Shown here in pieces: positions 9,477 through 19,900 of a stretch of 64,000 nucleotides of DNA. Source of the DNA: Planctomycetota bacterium (lineage in GTDB: Bacteria; Planctomycetota; SZUA-567; H5-PLA8); the NCBI GenBank assembly GCA_015075375.1, contig JABTUM010000001.1:739201-803200 (forward strand). The letters are read 5' to 3'. A program made the translations under genes and the position numbers. The notes beneath the pieces are model-generated. The model searched no databases, was not told the DNA's origin, and saw nothing but the letters and a program-made list of their open reading frames with translations. Position 1 is the first letter of the stretch; each line of letters begins with the position of its first letter.

Positions 9477-12400
9477 TTAAGGATTAGCCGGGGCTTCCGT
9501 TTTGGCCGGGGCTTCCGTTTTGGCCGGATCTTCCGTTTTGGCCGGATCTTCCGTTTTCGCCGGGGCCTCGGTTTTCGCCGGGGCTTCCGTCTTGGACGCG
9601 CCGGCGCTTACCGCCTTGGGCAACGGAATGTCCTTCAGCTTGCCCGAAAGCGTCTGGACCTTCGAGATCGCGTCCTCGCGCGCCTTCCGGTCTTCGGCCG
9701 GCACGTTGGCGATTCCGCCCTTGTCCACGATCAACTGGTCGTACTTCTGGAGCACCCGCCACGCGTCGCGCTCCGCCTTAACCAATTCCTCGATCGCCGC
9801 GTAGCGCGCCATGAAGGTCGCGTCCAGCACCTGCTTCTCGTCGTCTTTGCCCTTATGCGTCAGCAGCGTGCGCTCCAAGGTCTGGAACTCCGCGAAGTGC
9901 GCGATCTTGCCCTTCAGGAACTCGAACTTGAACAGGAACTCCGGAGTCAGCAGGCGATCCTTCATGTTCGGATCCCGGTTCGCCTGGTCGAAGACAACCT
10001 GCAACTGCTCCAGTTCCTTCTCGTCCGGGCTCTTCGGCCGGTAATTGACCGCCGAATCCGGAGTCGTCGATGCCACTACGTCCGGGCGCTTCGCGCCCTT
10101 CACGTAGCACTGCTCCATGAACTCCTTCATGTCCGGCCAGTTCTTCTTGACCCAGTTCGATTCCAGGCCCGCCGTAGCACCGATGAATTGCGGATAGTCC
10201 ACCGCGTCCTGGAACTCGCCCTTCAGGAAATGCACTTCCGAGATCCGCTTCGAGACCGAAACGTACAGATCCGAGGTCTTGTCGTTCTCTTCGTTCTTGA
10301 GCTTGTACAGAATCTGCAGCGCGCCTTCGTAGTCCTCGTTCGCCACCTTGATGTTCGCGCTCTTCAGCTTCATCGAAGGCACGTTCCCGTAAATCTCCTC
10401 GAGCACCACCAACTGCTCGTCGGCCACCGTGCGGTATTTCTTCGCGTTTTCGGCATCGCCCTTCTTCTCGAACTCCTTTGCCACCTTAAGCGCGATTTCC
10501 GAGAGCAGGTCGCGCACCGCGATGATGCGCCGGCGGTATTCGATTTCGTCTTCCACCGTCTGCAGATAGGACTTGCCCTTCACCTGATGCGCTTCCTGCG
10601 TCGGCTTGTGCGTCGGGCAGTCCGCGTAATTCTGCTTGATCGTCTTGATCTGCTTCAGCGCCTTCTCGTAATCGATATTGAACTTGTCGTACGCCGGGCG
10701 CTTGTCGGGCGAGTTCTCGTTCACCAGACCCTGCCGCGTTTCGTACATGTAGTCGATCAGCACTTCGTGGTCCTTCCGGCAGCCCAGCGCCTTGGTGCGG
10801 TCCTGCGAATAGCTGCTGGCGATCACGCTGTTGATCCCCGACATATACGTATCCCAGATCGACTTTTCCTTCGTCTCGTCGTCGTCGCCGATCTGCTTGT
10901 TGCGGTTCTCCGGATCGAAGCGCTTCAGCATCTCCTGCGCGATATCCGAAGCTTCCTTCAGCTTGCCTTCCTTCTCGTTGTAATAGAGCAGATTGCCCCA
11001 CTCCTGCAGCGTCCGGTCGTCGGGGTTCTTCAGCTCCAGCGCGATCGTCTGGTACTCCGCGATCTTCGCGTCGTACTTGGCGATGACGTCCTGGTCGAGC
11101 TTCGCTTTCTCGGCGCGCGCCAGTGCGTTGTGGTAGCGCTGCGAGATGTTCTGCAGCGCGAAAATGTAAAAAGTGTCCTTCTCCTTCAGCTTGGGCAGCA
11201 GCTTCGCCGCCTGCTCCAGGAACGCGTCGCACTCCGGCGGCTCTTTGATCCCGCCGATCTGGCTCAGCGCCCGGAACTTGTTGAACAGCACCGTCAGCAG
11301 CTTCGGGTCGCCCTCGCCCGCCGGGTTCTTCGCGTCGTAAGCCATGTACTCGTCGCAGGACTTGATCACGTTCTCCCAGTCCTCCGCGCCGTAGTACAGC
11401 GTGGTGCGCGAAAGCAGCGCGCCGCGGTCGAGCTTCTTGCGCCGCTCGATGCCTTCCTCCGTGTTGTCGGGCTCCTTCGCCACGTGGTCCTGGTATTTCT
11501 GGTAAGCCGCCAGACCCTTCGCCGTCAGTTCCTTGATCTGCGCATCGCGGTCTTCCTTCGTCAGCGCCTGCGTGATCTTGTCCGTCGCCAGGATCTGCTG
11601 GGCCATCGTGTAGCACGTCGCCCCTTGGTACAGCGCGATCTCATACGCCTTGGACGAAGGCTGAACCTTCTCGAAATTCACCGCCGCGTCCTTCAGCCGC
11701 TTGATCGCCTCCTGGTACTGCTTTTCCGCTTCCTTGGCGTTCTTCTGCCCGGCAAACCGGGAACCCTGCTCCATCAAATCCTTGCCGTCTTCCATCTGCA
11801 GTTTGCCGGCCTGATAATCGTTGTCGCTCACGCCGCCGGGCAGATCGAGGTCTTCCTCCTTCATAATCTCGATCTTGAGCTTTTTATTGAAGCGCGTGGC
11901 CGTCTTGGCATTCAGACCCAGCGCGATGACGATGTTCTTTTCCGTCTTTTGCAACAGTCCTTCGTTGCGCGGATCTCCGTCGCTCTTACGGTTCAATTCG
12001 TCCAGTGCGCTCTTCACCGCCGCATCGGCGTACAGCTTCTTGTCTTTGGACGGATCGGGCATCCACTTCGAAATGTATTCCGGACCAAACGTCGTGCGCA
12101 GCGCCTGGTAGGCGATGATCGCCTCGTAGTAGTGGTCCATCTTCAGGTAGCTCAAGCCCATCTCGAACCACGACTGCGGTTCCACTTTCAGCCGCACCGG
12201 GATCGTCGTCAGCGCCGGGTTGCGCGCCTGGCCGATCGCGCGGCGGTAGTATTCCACCGCGTACGAGTACCGCTCCGCGGCCGCGTCGTATGCCGCCTGA
12301 GCCTTCTGCGCATCGCCGCCGTCCTTATTCTCCGTGTAGCGCTTGTGCTCCACCTGGCCTTCGATGAAGAAGCCGCGAGCGATATCGAACCACGCTTCCG

Positions 12401-13658
12401 CCGAAAGCTTGGGGTGAACCGGAGGCTTGCGGTTGCGTCCCATCTTGATCAGCTTCGCCATCTCGCGCGACGCGTTGATCGACCACGGCGGGCCGCCTTC
12501 CACGATCTTGCGCAGCCACTTGATCGCCTGCTCGTATTCGTTCTGCCCCGCCTCGGGCTGCTTCACCAGCGCGTTGGCGTAGTCGATCAGCAGCAACTTC
12601 CCGTGCGGTTGCTCCCAGAAGGTTTTCATCGAAGGTTCGAAGATCGCGTTGCCGACGATATCGATCACGTCGCCGAAGCGCTCCGGATTCTTCTCCGCCG
12701 CGCGCATCTTCATCTTCACCAAGTCGGCGTAGATCAGCTTGCGCACTTCCAGAATCGTCGCCTTCGCCGCCGCGTCGGCCGCTTCCGGCTGCGTTTCCAG
12801 CGCCGTGCGCCAGGATTCCGTCGCCTTGTCCTCTTCCAAAATCATCGAGTGCAGCCGGCCCTTAATGAACCAGTACCACATCGCGACCGTATCGATCATG
12901 CCCAGGTCTTCGGAAGCCGTCAGCGCTTCGCAGTACTTGATCAGCGCCGCGGCCGCTTCCTTCTTCGCCGCGCCTTCCGGATACGCTTCCACCTGCTCCA
13001 TCCGCGCCACCACGTACTGCTTGTCGCGCGAAATGAAATCTTCCAGCGCCTTCTGAGCCGGATTCAGCAGGTTCGGAGGAATCGACTCCGCGTCCTGGTT
13101 CGCATCCATGTAATCGTTCAGCTTCTTCAGCGCATCCGTCAGCGCCGGGCGGTACTTCTTCGCGTCCTCTTCCAGCAAATCCGCGCTCTTCTTGTAGATG
13201 TCCACCGCCTTCATCCGGCTCTCGTTCGCCTGAGCCGGATTGTCTTCCGCCGCCTTGATCAGCGCCCGCGCGTAGTCCTTCTGGATCGTCGCCTGCTCCA
13301 TCTCGCAGGTCTTGAACAACCGGTGATCCTTGCCGCCGGCCATGAACTCCTTGTACAGATTGTCCGCCTGCGTCAGCAGTTCGTTGCGCTTCTCCGCCGA
13401 AGCGTTCTGAGCCTGCCGGCGATGCTGCGTCGCTTCGATCAGCTTCGCTTCAAGCTGCAATTCCTTCTTCGGCGATGCCGAAAGCTGCTTGATCAGGCGG
13501 GTCACCAGATCCGAGGCCTCGAACGAGCCGCTGTCTTCCATCTCCAGCAGGCCCTTCGCGAACTCGTAATCGTTTTCCGCGCGCGCCGAACCGGACCACA
13601 AGGCCCAAGCCATGCCGCCCATTGCCACCACGCTCAATACGCCTCGACGAGCTGTCAT
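9477..13658 (-). CDS. Giant exported TPR-like repeat protein (about 1,393 aa)
   Basis: The ATG at 13658 follows GGAGGACAG and opens with a signal peptide ('MTARRGVLSVVAMGGMAWAL', cut near 'SARAEN'). Almost all of the rest is helical repeat sequence rich in A, K, E, Y and D, with many TPR-like units, for example 'YSYAVEYYRRAIGQARN', 'GLSYLKMDHYYEAIIAYQAL' and 'DYEGALQILYKLKN'. The C-terminus has six copies of a 6-residue unit (TEAPAK/TEDPAK), encoded by an 18-bp tandem repeat. No catalytic motif is visible. It is probably a long periplasmic solenoid. It has its own upstream region (363 bp) and is followed by a terminator, so it may be a separate transcription unit between the secretin-like genes and the ExbBD genes. 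Confidence 0.85.
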   Translation of the reverse strand: MTARRGVLSVVAMGGMAWALWSGSARAENDYEFAKGLLEMEDSGSFEASDLVTRLIKQLSASPKKELQLEAKLIEATQHRRQAQNASAEKRNELLTQADNLYKEFMAGGKDHRLFKTCEMEQATIQKDYARALIKAAEDNPAQANESRMKAVDIYKKSADLLEEDAKKYRPALTDALKKLNDYMDANQDAESIPPNLLNPAQKALEDFISRDKQYVVARMEQVEAYPEGAAKKEAAAALIKYCEALTASEDLGMIDTVAMWYWFIKGRLHSMILEEDKATESWRTALETQPEAADAAAKATILEVRKLIYADLVKMKMRAAEKNPERFGDVIDIVGNAIFEPSMKTFWEQPHGKLLLIDYANALVKQPEAGQNEYEQAIKWLRKIVEGGPPWSINASREMAKLIKMGRNRKPPVHPKLSAEAWFDIARGFFIEGQVEHKRYTENKDGGDAQKAQAAYDAAAERYSYAVEYYRRAIGQARNPALTTIPVRLKVEPQSWFEMGLSYLKMDHYYEAIIAYQALRTTFGPEYISKWMPDPSKDKKLYADAAVKSALDELNRKSDGDPRNEGLLQKTEKNIVIALGLNAKTATRFNKKLKIEIMKEEDLDLPGGVSDNDYQAGKLQMEDGKDLMEQGSRFAGQKNAKEAEKQYQEAIKRLKDAAVNFEKVQPSSKAYEIALYQGATCYTMAQQILATDKITQALTKEDRDAQIKELTAKGLAAYQKYQDHVAKEPDNTEEGIERRKKLDRGALLSRTTLYYGAEDWENVIKSCDEYMAYDAKNPAGEGDPKLLTVLFNKFRALSQIGGIKEPPECDAFLEQAAKLLPKLKEKDTFYIFALQNISQRYHNALARAEKAKLDQDVIAKYDAKIAEYQTIALELKNPDDRTLQEWGNLLYYNEKEGKLKEASDIAQEMLKRFDPENRNKQIGDDDETKEKSIWDTYMSGINSVIASSYSQDRTKALGCRKDHEVLIDYMYETRQGLVNENSPDKRPAYDKFNIDYEKALKQIKTIKQNYADCPTHKPTQEAHQVKGKSYLQTVEDEIEYRRRIIAVRDLLSEIALKVAKEFEKKGDAENAKKYRTVADEQLVVLEEIYGNVPSMKLKSANIKVANEDYEGALQILYKLKNEENDKTSDLYVSVSKRISEVHFLKGEFQDAVDYPQFIGATAGLESNWVKKNWPDMKEFMEQCYVKGAKRPDVVASTTPDSAVNYRPKSPDEKELEQLQVVFDQANRDPNMKDRLLTPEFLFKFEFLKGKIAHFAEFQTLERTLLTHKGKDDEKQVLDATFMARYAAIEELVKAERDAWRVLQKYDQLIVDKGGIANVPAEDRKAREDAISKVQTLSGKLKDIPLPKAVSAGASKTEAPAKTEAPAKTEDPAKTEDPAKTEAPAKTEAPANP
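9489..9596 (-). repeat. 18-bp tandem repeat, six units, in coding sequence
   Basis: Six consecutive 18-bp units of the type cggggcttccgttttggc encode TEAPAK/TEDPAK hexapeptides at the C-terminus of the giant repeat protein. The units differ by few bases, so copy-number variation by slippage is likely. Confidence 0.95.
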
Positions 13659-14021
13659 CGCCTTCTGTCCTCCGCCGGCCTCGGTACCCAGGAGCTTCGA
13701 ATCGATCGGAACGTCTGCGGCCCACATCGGCCTTGGGGGCTCCGCTCGCACAGAGCATCCCCCGGTGAATTAACGCAAACCCCACATCGGGCTTGCACGC
13801 GTTCGAAAAGAAAATGCAGAAGGTGCAGGCTATACCGCTGGACGCGCTTCCACAACTGCAAATGCACCTTCACGAACCTTCGCAAAGCCTCACAAGATCA
13901 TGCCTGTAAATGACTTACACGGGAATCGACCCACACTCCGGTAATCCAGCCCGATCCCTGAAAACGACAAAGCCCGGGGCTATGCCCCGGGCTTTGCCCG
14001 GCAGGGGAATGCCGAAACGTC
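13659..14021 (-). other. Intergenic region upstream of the giant repeat gene
   Basis: These 363 bases hold no gene I can support. Nearest the secretin gene is its terminator hairpin (13969-13995). A 9-bp perfect inverted repeat (GAAGGTGCA at 13819-13827, TGCACCTTC at 13863-13871) brackets 35 bases. Inside it, on the minus strand, is a TATAGC that could be a -10 box (13834-13829) with only a weak -35. The repeat may be an operator for the giant repeat gene. Confidence 0.4.
13969..13995 (-). terminator. Intrinsic terminator after secretin-like gene
   Basis: A perfect 12-bp stem (13969-13980 with 13984-13995) with a 3-base loop is followed on the minus strand by GTCGTTTTC. It lies 26 bases past the stop of the secretin-like gene at 14022. 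Confidence 0.8.
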
Positions 14022-16856
14022 TTACAGTTTTTCTTCCTCTTCGTCGAACAGCACCACCCGTGCATTGACCAGCACGAGCAAGTTGCGCCGTTCGCGATGC
14101 TTCAGGTTGTTCGAGAAGAGCCGCCCCACGATCGGCAGATCGGAGAGGAACGGAATCCCCGACTTGCTGTCGATCTTGCGGTCGTTGATCAGACCGCTGA
14201 AGAGCAGCGTGCCGTTGTCCGGTACGGTGACCGTCGTGTTGATGCTGCGCAGTTCGATATTCGGCAACTCGATGGGCAGGTTAATGTTGCCCAGCGGGTT
14301 GTTCACATCCAGCCCGTTGCTGATGAACAGGATCTGCGGAGGCGTCAACTCCACCGCCGTCCCCGGCCGCACGTCCAGCGTGATGTACTTGCGGTCGTGG
14401 CTCACCGTCGGCTTCACATCCAGCACCACGCCGATCAGGAAGGCGCGGATGACCGGGTCGAAGACCGCGCCCGATACGTCGTAGTCGGCAATGTAGCTGC
14501 GCTGCTGAGCGACCATGATATGCGCGCGCTGATTGTTGAACTGCATCAGCTTCGGCGCGAGCAACTGGTCGGCGTTCTGATCCTTGCGCAGCGCGTGAAC
14601 CACCGCGCTGGCCTGGAAGCTATGGAAGAACCGGAACTGGAAGATCGCACCCTGGTTGCCGAACGGCTGGGCCGTCAGCGCAGCGCCAAGCGGACCGGCG
14701 CCGCCCAGCGTGTTCACGAAGTTCTGAATGATGCCCTGCACCAAGGTGGGCGAGCCGAACGCCTTTTCGTACCACTGGCGGCGGAAACCGGCCGGCGCGT
14801 TGGCCGGACCGAAGGTCGCGTTGCCGCGAACCGGGAAGTTGCTGTCCAAGCGCGGGCGCAGCAAGAGCGGCTGGCGCGGGCCGGGATTGCTCGAAGGCGG
14901 ACCCACGTCGAAATGGAACGGCGGGCGGAACAGACCCGTCGCCGGATCCACCGAATCCTGGAACTGGAACGCCGGAGAAGGCAGCACGTCACCCGGCAGC
15001 GGAGGCGTAAGACCCGGACCGCCGCCGATCGGGAACAGGCCGTACTTCGAAGGCTGATTCAGCGGATCGACGCGCGCGAACGGGATGCCCGGATCGCCCG
15101 GAGGCGCATCCAGACCCGTGAAGTGCACGCCGATCATTTCCAGGAAGCCTTCCGACACGTCGATGAAACGAACCTGCGTCAGCACCTGGACCGTCTGCGT
15201 CTCGCGGAAGCTCCGCAGCAACTGCCGGATCTTCTCGTGGACCTCCGGGCGCTGCATCACCACCAACTTGCCGCCCGACTCCTGGATGGACGTCGCCGGA
15301 TCGGCGAAGTCCGCCGCCAGCAGCCGTTCCTGGATCAACTGCGCCAGGTCCGGCGCGCCCAGCGTCGTCGTCGTGGCCGCGGGGCCGGCGAACGGATTGA
15401 CCGGGGCGCCGCCCTGAGCCTGTACGCCCATCTCGATGCGCGGGCCAGGGAAGTCCGTGACCGTCGTCGTCAGGTCGCGGACGTCGTAAATCTCCAGCTC
15501 CACGTTCGCCGAGAGGTTCTGCTTCTTGGTGATGAACACGGCCTGATTGCGCAGGTCGTAGTCCAGTTCCGCCAAGCGCAGGATCCACTTCAGCGCCGTC
15601 TGCATGTCCATGTCCGCAACGCGCAGCGTGATCGGCAGCTTGCCCGCGTTTTCGGCCGCGACGCGCGGATCCAGAATGATGTTGACCTTCGTCAGCGAAT
15701 TGAGGAAGGCCAGCGCTTCTTCCAGCGGCGTGTCAACGAATTCGAAACTGACCCGGCGCGCGAGCTTCTTGCGCACTTCTTCCTTCCACGGCTCTTCCGC
15801 GCGGGCTTTGCCCGAATCGGAAGTCCGCTGCGCGATCTCGGCCCAGTTTTCCGGATAGATCAGGTAATCCGAATGCGGAATCATCATCCGGTCCACGCGG
15901 TTCTGCTGCAGCGCGAACTGGTGCGTCTGCTCTTCTTCGATCCAGGTGCGGCGCTTGATGTGCTTGCGGTCGCGCGCGGTCGCTTCGATCGCATGCGCTT
16001 CGGCGTTCGTCGGATCGGTCTCCAGGATCTTCGCCGCCATCCCTTCGGCCTTGGCATACTCGCCGCGTTCGAAAAGCGCGCGGGCCTGGTCCAGCATCAC
16101 GTCCACTTTGCGCTGCTGCAGCCGGCGTTCTTCGGCCTTGCGCGCTTCGGCCAAGCGAGCCGAAACCTCGCGGTCCTGCTCGTGGAGCTGAACCTTCAAT
16201 TCTTCGATCGAGCGGCGCGATTCGCGGATCTGGCGCACCACCAGATTGTGCTGTTCTTCTACGTCCACGTCCGGCGGCATCCACTTCACCAGCTCGCGCG
16301 CGCGCTCGTACGCCTGCAGCGCCTGCTCCAGCCGGCGAATCCGGTCGGCCGTGGTCAGTTCCACGTCGTCCGTCGCCTGCCGCACGAAGCGGTTGCCCCA
16401 ATCGATCTGGTTGTCCAGTTCGACCAGCCGTTCCTGGATCGCGATCTTGCTCGCGCCGTGCAGCCGTTCGACCGCCGAGCGCACCCGGTCCTGGCGATGG
16501 CCCAGCACGTCGTTGACCTGGATCAGCAGCTTCTTGGCGTCGGCGTGGCCGCGGTCCAAGGAAACCGCCCGCTCCAACTCGGCGCGCGCGCCTTCGTATT
16601 CGAAGTTTTCGTACAGCCGCTTGCCGGCCTGGAAATGCGACTCGGCCTGCGTCTGGATTTCCTCGCGCAGCCGCTTCTGAGCCGCCTCGGCTTGATCGAG
16701 CTGTCCTTCCAAGCCCGTTGCCGGAGCCGGAACCGGAGCCGGGGCAGGCTCGGGAGCCGTTTCCTGGGCCTGGGCGCCTGCGGTCCAGCCCCAGCCTACG
16801 GCCAAGGCGCCCGCTACGACTCCTGCTCGGATCCACTGGGTCACACCGCTATGCAT
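14022..16856 (-). CDS. TPR-secretin fusion, outer-membrane channel candidate
   Basis: I start at the ATG at 16856, which follows GAGGG and opens a signal peptide ending near 'AGAQAQE'; this gives 944 residues. Residues about 60-330 are TPR-like and coiled-coil ('AGKRLYENFEYEGARAELE', 'ARALFERGEYAKAEGMAAK'). Around 370-460 is an STN/secretin N0-like domain ('FEFVDTPLEEALAFLNSL', 'MQTALKWILRLAELDYDL'). Then comes an N1/N3-like ring domain with 'LVVMQRPEVHEKIRQLL', and at the C-terminus the secretin domain, recognisable from 'VPDNGTLLFSGLI' and 'IPFLSDLPIVGRLF'. Secretins form multimeric outer-membrane gates in type II/III secretion and pili. No GspE, GspF or pilin gene is nearby, so the system type is open. 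The acidic tail 'LFDEEEEKL' is shared in form with the paralogue upstream. Confidence 0.9.
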   Translation of the reverse strand: MHSGVTQWIRAGVVAGALAVGWGWTAGAQAQETAPEPAPAPVPAPATGLEGQLDQAEAAQKRLREEIQTQAESHFQAGKRLYENFEYEGARAELERAVSLDRGHADAKKLLIQVNDVLGHRQDRVRSAVERLHGASKIAIQERLVELDNQIDWGNRFVRQATDDVELTTADRIRRLEQALQAYERARELVKWMPPDVDVEEQHNLVVRQIRESRRSIEELKVQLHEQDREVSARLAEARKAEERRLQQRKVDVMLDQARALFERGEYAKAEGMAAKILETDPTNAEAHAIEATARDRKHIKRRTWIEEEQTHQFALQQNRVDRMMIPHSDYLIYPENWAEIAQRTSDSGKARAEEPWKEEVRKKLARRVSFEFVDTPLEEALAFLNSLTKVNIILDPRVAAENAGKLPITLRVADMDMQTALKWILRLAELDYDLRNQAVFITKKQNLSANVELEIYDVRDLTTTVTDFPGPRIEMGVQAQGGAPVNPFAGPAATTTTLGAPDLAQLIQERLLAADFADPATSIQESGGKLVVMQRPEVHEKIRQLLRSFRETQTVQVLTQVRFIDVSEGFLEMIGVHFTGLDAPPGDPGIPFARVDPLNQPSKYGLFPIGGGPGLTPPLPGDVLPSPAFQFQDSVDPATGLFRPPFHFDVGPPSSNPGPRQPLLLRPRLDSNFPVRGNATFGPANAPAGFRRQWYEKAFGSPTLVQGIIQNFVNTLGGAGPLGAALTAQPFGNQGAIFQFRFFHSFQASAVVHALRKDQNADQLLAPKLMQFNNQRAHIMVAQQRSYIADYDVSGAVFDPVIRAFLIGVVLDVKPTVSHDRKYITLDVRPGTAVELTPPQILFISNGLDVNNPLGNINLPIELPNIELRSINTTVTVPDNGTLLFSGLINDRKIDSKSGIPFLSDLPIVGRLFSNNLKHRERRNLLVLVNARVVLFDEEEEKL

Positions 16857-16926
16857 GGTGGCTGTACCCTCTTTCAATTACGTCCCAAGCTCGTCCACTG
16901 CCCGCCGGACCGTTCCGGACCGGCAT

Positions 16927-19900
16927 TTACAGCTTCGCTTCTTCCTCACTGAAGAGGATGATGCGAGGGCTGACCAGAATCGCCAGGTTAGTCTTCGCAT
17001 TGTCCACCACGTTCCAGCGGAACAGGCGGCCGACCACCGGCAAATCGCTGAGGAACGGCACGCCGTTCTCCGCGTTGAACTTAATGTTGCGGTACAGACC
17101 GCCGATCAGCAGGATGCCGCCGTCCGGCACCGTCGCCGTCGTGCGCACACGCTGAATCGAAAGTTCCGGGAACTGCACCGGGAAACTCAGCAGAATCGGG
17201 ATGATCACGTTACCGCCCTGCTGCACCGTGAAGCTGTCGATCTGCCGCGTCTGGAAGTTCGCCAGTTCCGTCACCGTCGGGCGAAGCTCCAGCGTCACGT
17301 AGCGCCGGTCGCTCGACACCGTCGGACGAACGTCCAGCACCACCCCGACCAAGAACTGCCGGATGATCGGGTCGTAGCTGTCGCCGCTGATTTCATAGTC
17401 GGCGATGTAGGACTGCTGCCGCGCCAGGAACATATGCGCGCGCTGCGTGTTGAAGACCGTCAGGCGCGGCGCCACCAGCGTCGTGCTGTTTTCGCGTACG
17501 CCCAACGCACGGATAAACGCCTGGACCTGCGCGTTATTAAGGATGGTCAACTGCGCCGACAGACCGCCCTGCCGGATGCGGTTCGCGCCGTCCCGGCCGG
17601 AAATAGTCGTCGGATCGTTGCTGAAGAAGTTCAGCGTATGGTTCAGGATCGCGCCCACCTGGCTGAACGAACCCGAGTACAGGCTGTCCGGACCGTTGGT
17701 GAAGCCGGGGAACGGCACGTTGACCGGCGTTCCGTCGCCGTTGCCGGGCAGCCGGGGCTGCACCGCCAGCGGGTCGCCGGGTGTCGGAGAGAGCACGCGC
17801 GAAACGTCGCCGAAGTCGCCGAACAGCACGTTCGGATCCAAGCCCTGGAATTCCACGCCGATGTCTTCCAGGTACGCTTCGCGAATGCTCAGGAAGCGGC
17901 TCTCGATGTTCACCATCAGCCGCGCCGTCGTGCGGAAGTTAGAAAGGAGGTGGTTCACCAGCGCGTGGATTTCCGGACGCTGCATCACCACCAGCTTGCC
18001 CGCGCGCTCTTCGATGCTCGTACCCTGGTTCGGATCCCAGCTATCGGGCTGCACACGATTGCGGATCATGTCCGCGATCGTCTGCGGCGTCAGAGCCGCC
18101 GTGGCCGTCGGCGCCATGAACGGGTTGATCGGACCGCCGCCGCCGCCGCCCGAAGGATCGTCGCCGACCGTCACGAGCTGGAAGTCCGGACCCGGGAAGT
18201 CCGGCACCGTCTGCGTCAGGTCGCTCACGTCGTAGATACGAAGCTCGACATCCTCCACCAGCGAGGTGCGCTTGCTGATGAAGACCGCGTTATCCTTTAA
18301 GGCATAGTCCAGCTCGGCCAGCCTCAGAATCCACTCCAAGGCCAGTTCCAGCGTCATGTCCGTCACGCGCAGATTGATCGGAGCCGCCCCGCCTTCGAGC
18401 ACCTTGGGGTCGACGATCATCGTCACGTTCGTCAAGCTGCGCAGGAACGTAATCGCCTCGTCCAGCGGCGTGTCCACGAATTCGAAGCTGACCTTACGCT
18501 GCAACTTCTTCTTGATGTCCTGCTTCCACTGCTCGTCCACCTTCGTCTTGCCGATGGCCATGCGGTCGGGCCGGCGCGCGATCTCATCCCAGTTTGGCGG
18601 ATACGTCAGCAAGTCGCCGTACGGGATGTTCGCCGCTTCGACGTCTTCCCAGGAGCGCATGTGGTGCTCCTTGGCTTGAATCCCGATGTCTTCCGCGTCC
18701 ACGCGCAGGTGCGACGCCCGGGCCTTGCGGCGCCAGCCTTCGGCATCCGAATTGAACGGATCGAGCTGCAGGATACGGCCGGCCAGCCGTTCGGCCGCCG
18801 TGTATTCGCCCTTCGTATACAAATCGCCGACCTGATCCATCAGCTTCTGAATGCGCGCCTTGAACAACTCCGTCTCGCGCATCCGCGTCTGTTCGGCCAG
18901 TTCCAGCGCGCGCTTGCGGCGCAGGAAGCTGATTTCGTCATCTTTGTCCGCCAACTTCTGGCGCACGCGCAGCAGCGCCTCGTCGACCTGGCGGCGCATC
19001 TCCGGCAAGTCCACCGGCGGCGGCATCCAGTTCACGATTTCCTTCACGCGGCGGTAGCGGTCCTGCGCCTGGCGCAACTGTTCGAGCTGCGTGGCGAGGA
19101 TGTCTTCCTCGTCGGAACCTTCCAGTTCCAGCGGAATCTGGCTGCCCTTCTCTTCGTACTTCCGCGCTTCCTCGAACGCATTGGCCAGCGCCACCAGCGA
19201 AGCCTGAATCTTGACCCGCTCGACGTTTTCCAGATCGCGCAGCTTCTGCCCGAGGCGATCCTTATGGAAGCCCAGCAGCGCGCGGTTCTGCGCAAGCAGT
19301 TCCTGCGCCTTGCGGTTCGTCGGGTCCAGCGCCACGGCCTTCTCGAAGTACTCCAGCGACTTTTCGTAGTAGAGGTCGTCGAAGAGCTTCTTGCCCGCCT
19401 CGATCAGTTTGTCAGCCTGCACCAATTCGGCCTGCTGATCCAGCGTGCGCGTCTTCTTGGCGTCTTCAAGCAACCGCGTGGCGCGGTCTTCCAGCGTTTC
19501 CTGGCCGGGCGCGGGCGCCGGGGTCGGCTCGGGAGCCGGCTCAGGCGTCTTCTCGTCTTCGGGGCCGGCCACCGGCGCTCCAACCGGAGCGGCGGGCGCA
19601 AGCGCCACTTCCGTCGCGGGCTGGCCGGCGGTCTCGACCGCGGCCGCCTCGGTTCCGGGCTGAGCTGCCGTCTCGCCCACCGGAGCCGTTACGTCAACGG
19701 GCTTAGACGAAGTCTCCGCCGGCAGCGCCACGGTCTCGCCCGCCGGTGCAGCGCTCGGCGAAGCAGGCTCGGCCTGCATCGCAACGGCGCTCGGCTGAGC
19801 CTCCACCGGTGCGACCGCACCCGTATCGGACGACGAAGCCGCCGCTACTTCAGCGGGCGCCGCCGTCTCCTCCGGGTAGGCCACCGTTGACGCGTCGGTG

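Noticed and set aside
9489..9596. Regular 18-bp repeats, considered as a CRISPR array.
   Set aside because: The units are directly tandem without spacers and encode a peptide repeat in frame.
9321..13913. A 1,530-codon open frame on the plus strand across the giant repeat gene.
   Set aside because: It is antisense to a gene with a signal peptide, ribosome site and TPR patterns. Its product is Arg/Leu/His-rich without domains, a usual artefact of high-G+C codon bias.
14097..16952. A 951-codon open frame on the plus strand opposite the secretin-like gene.
   Set aside because: The minus-strand product has clear secretin and STN motifs; the plus-strand product has none.
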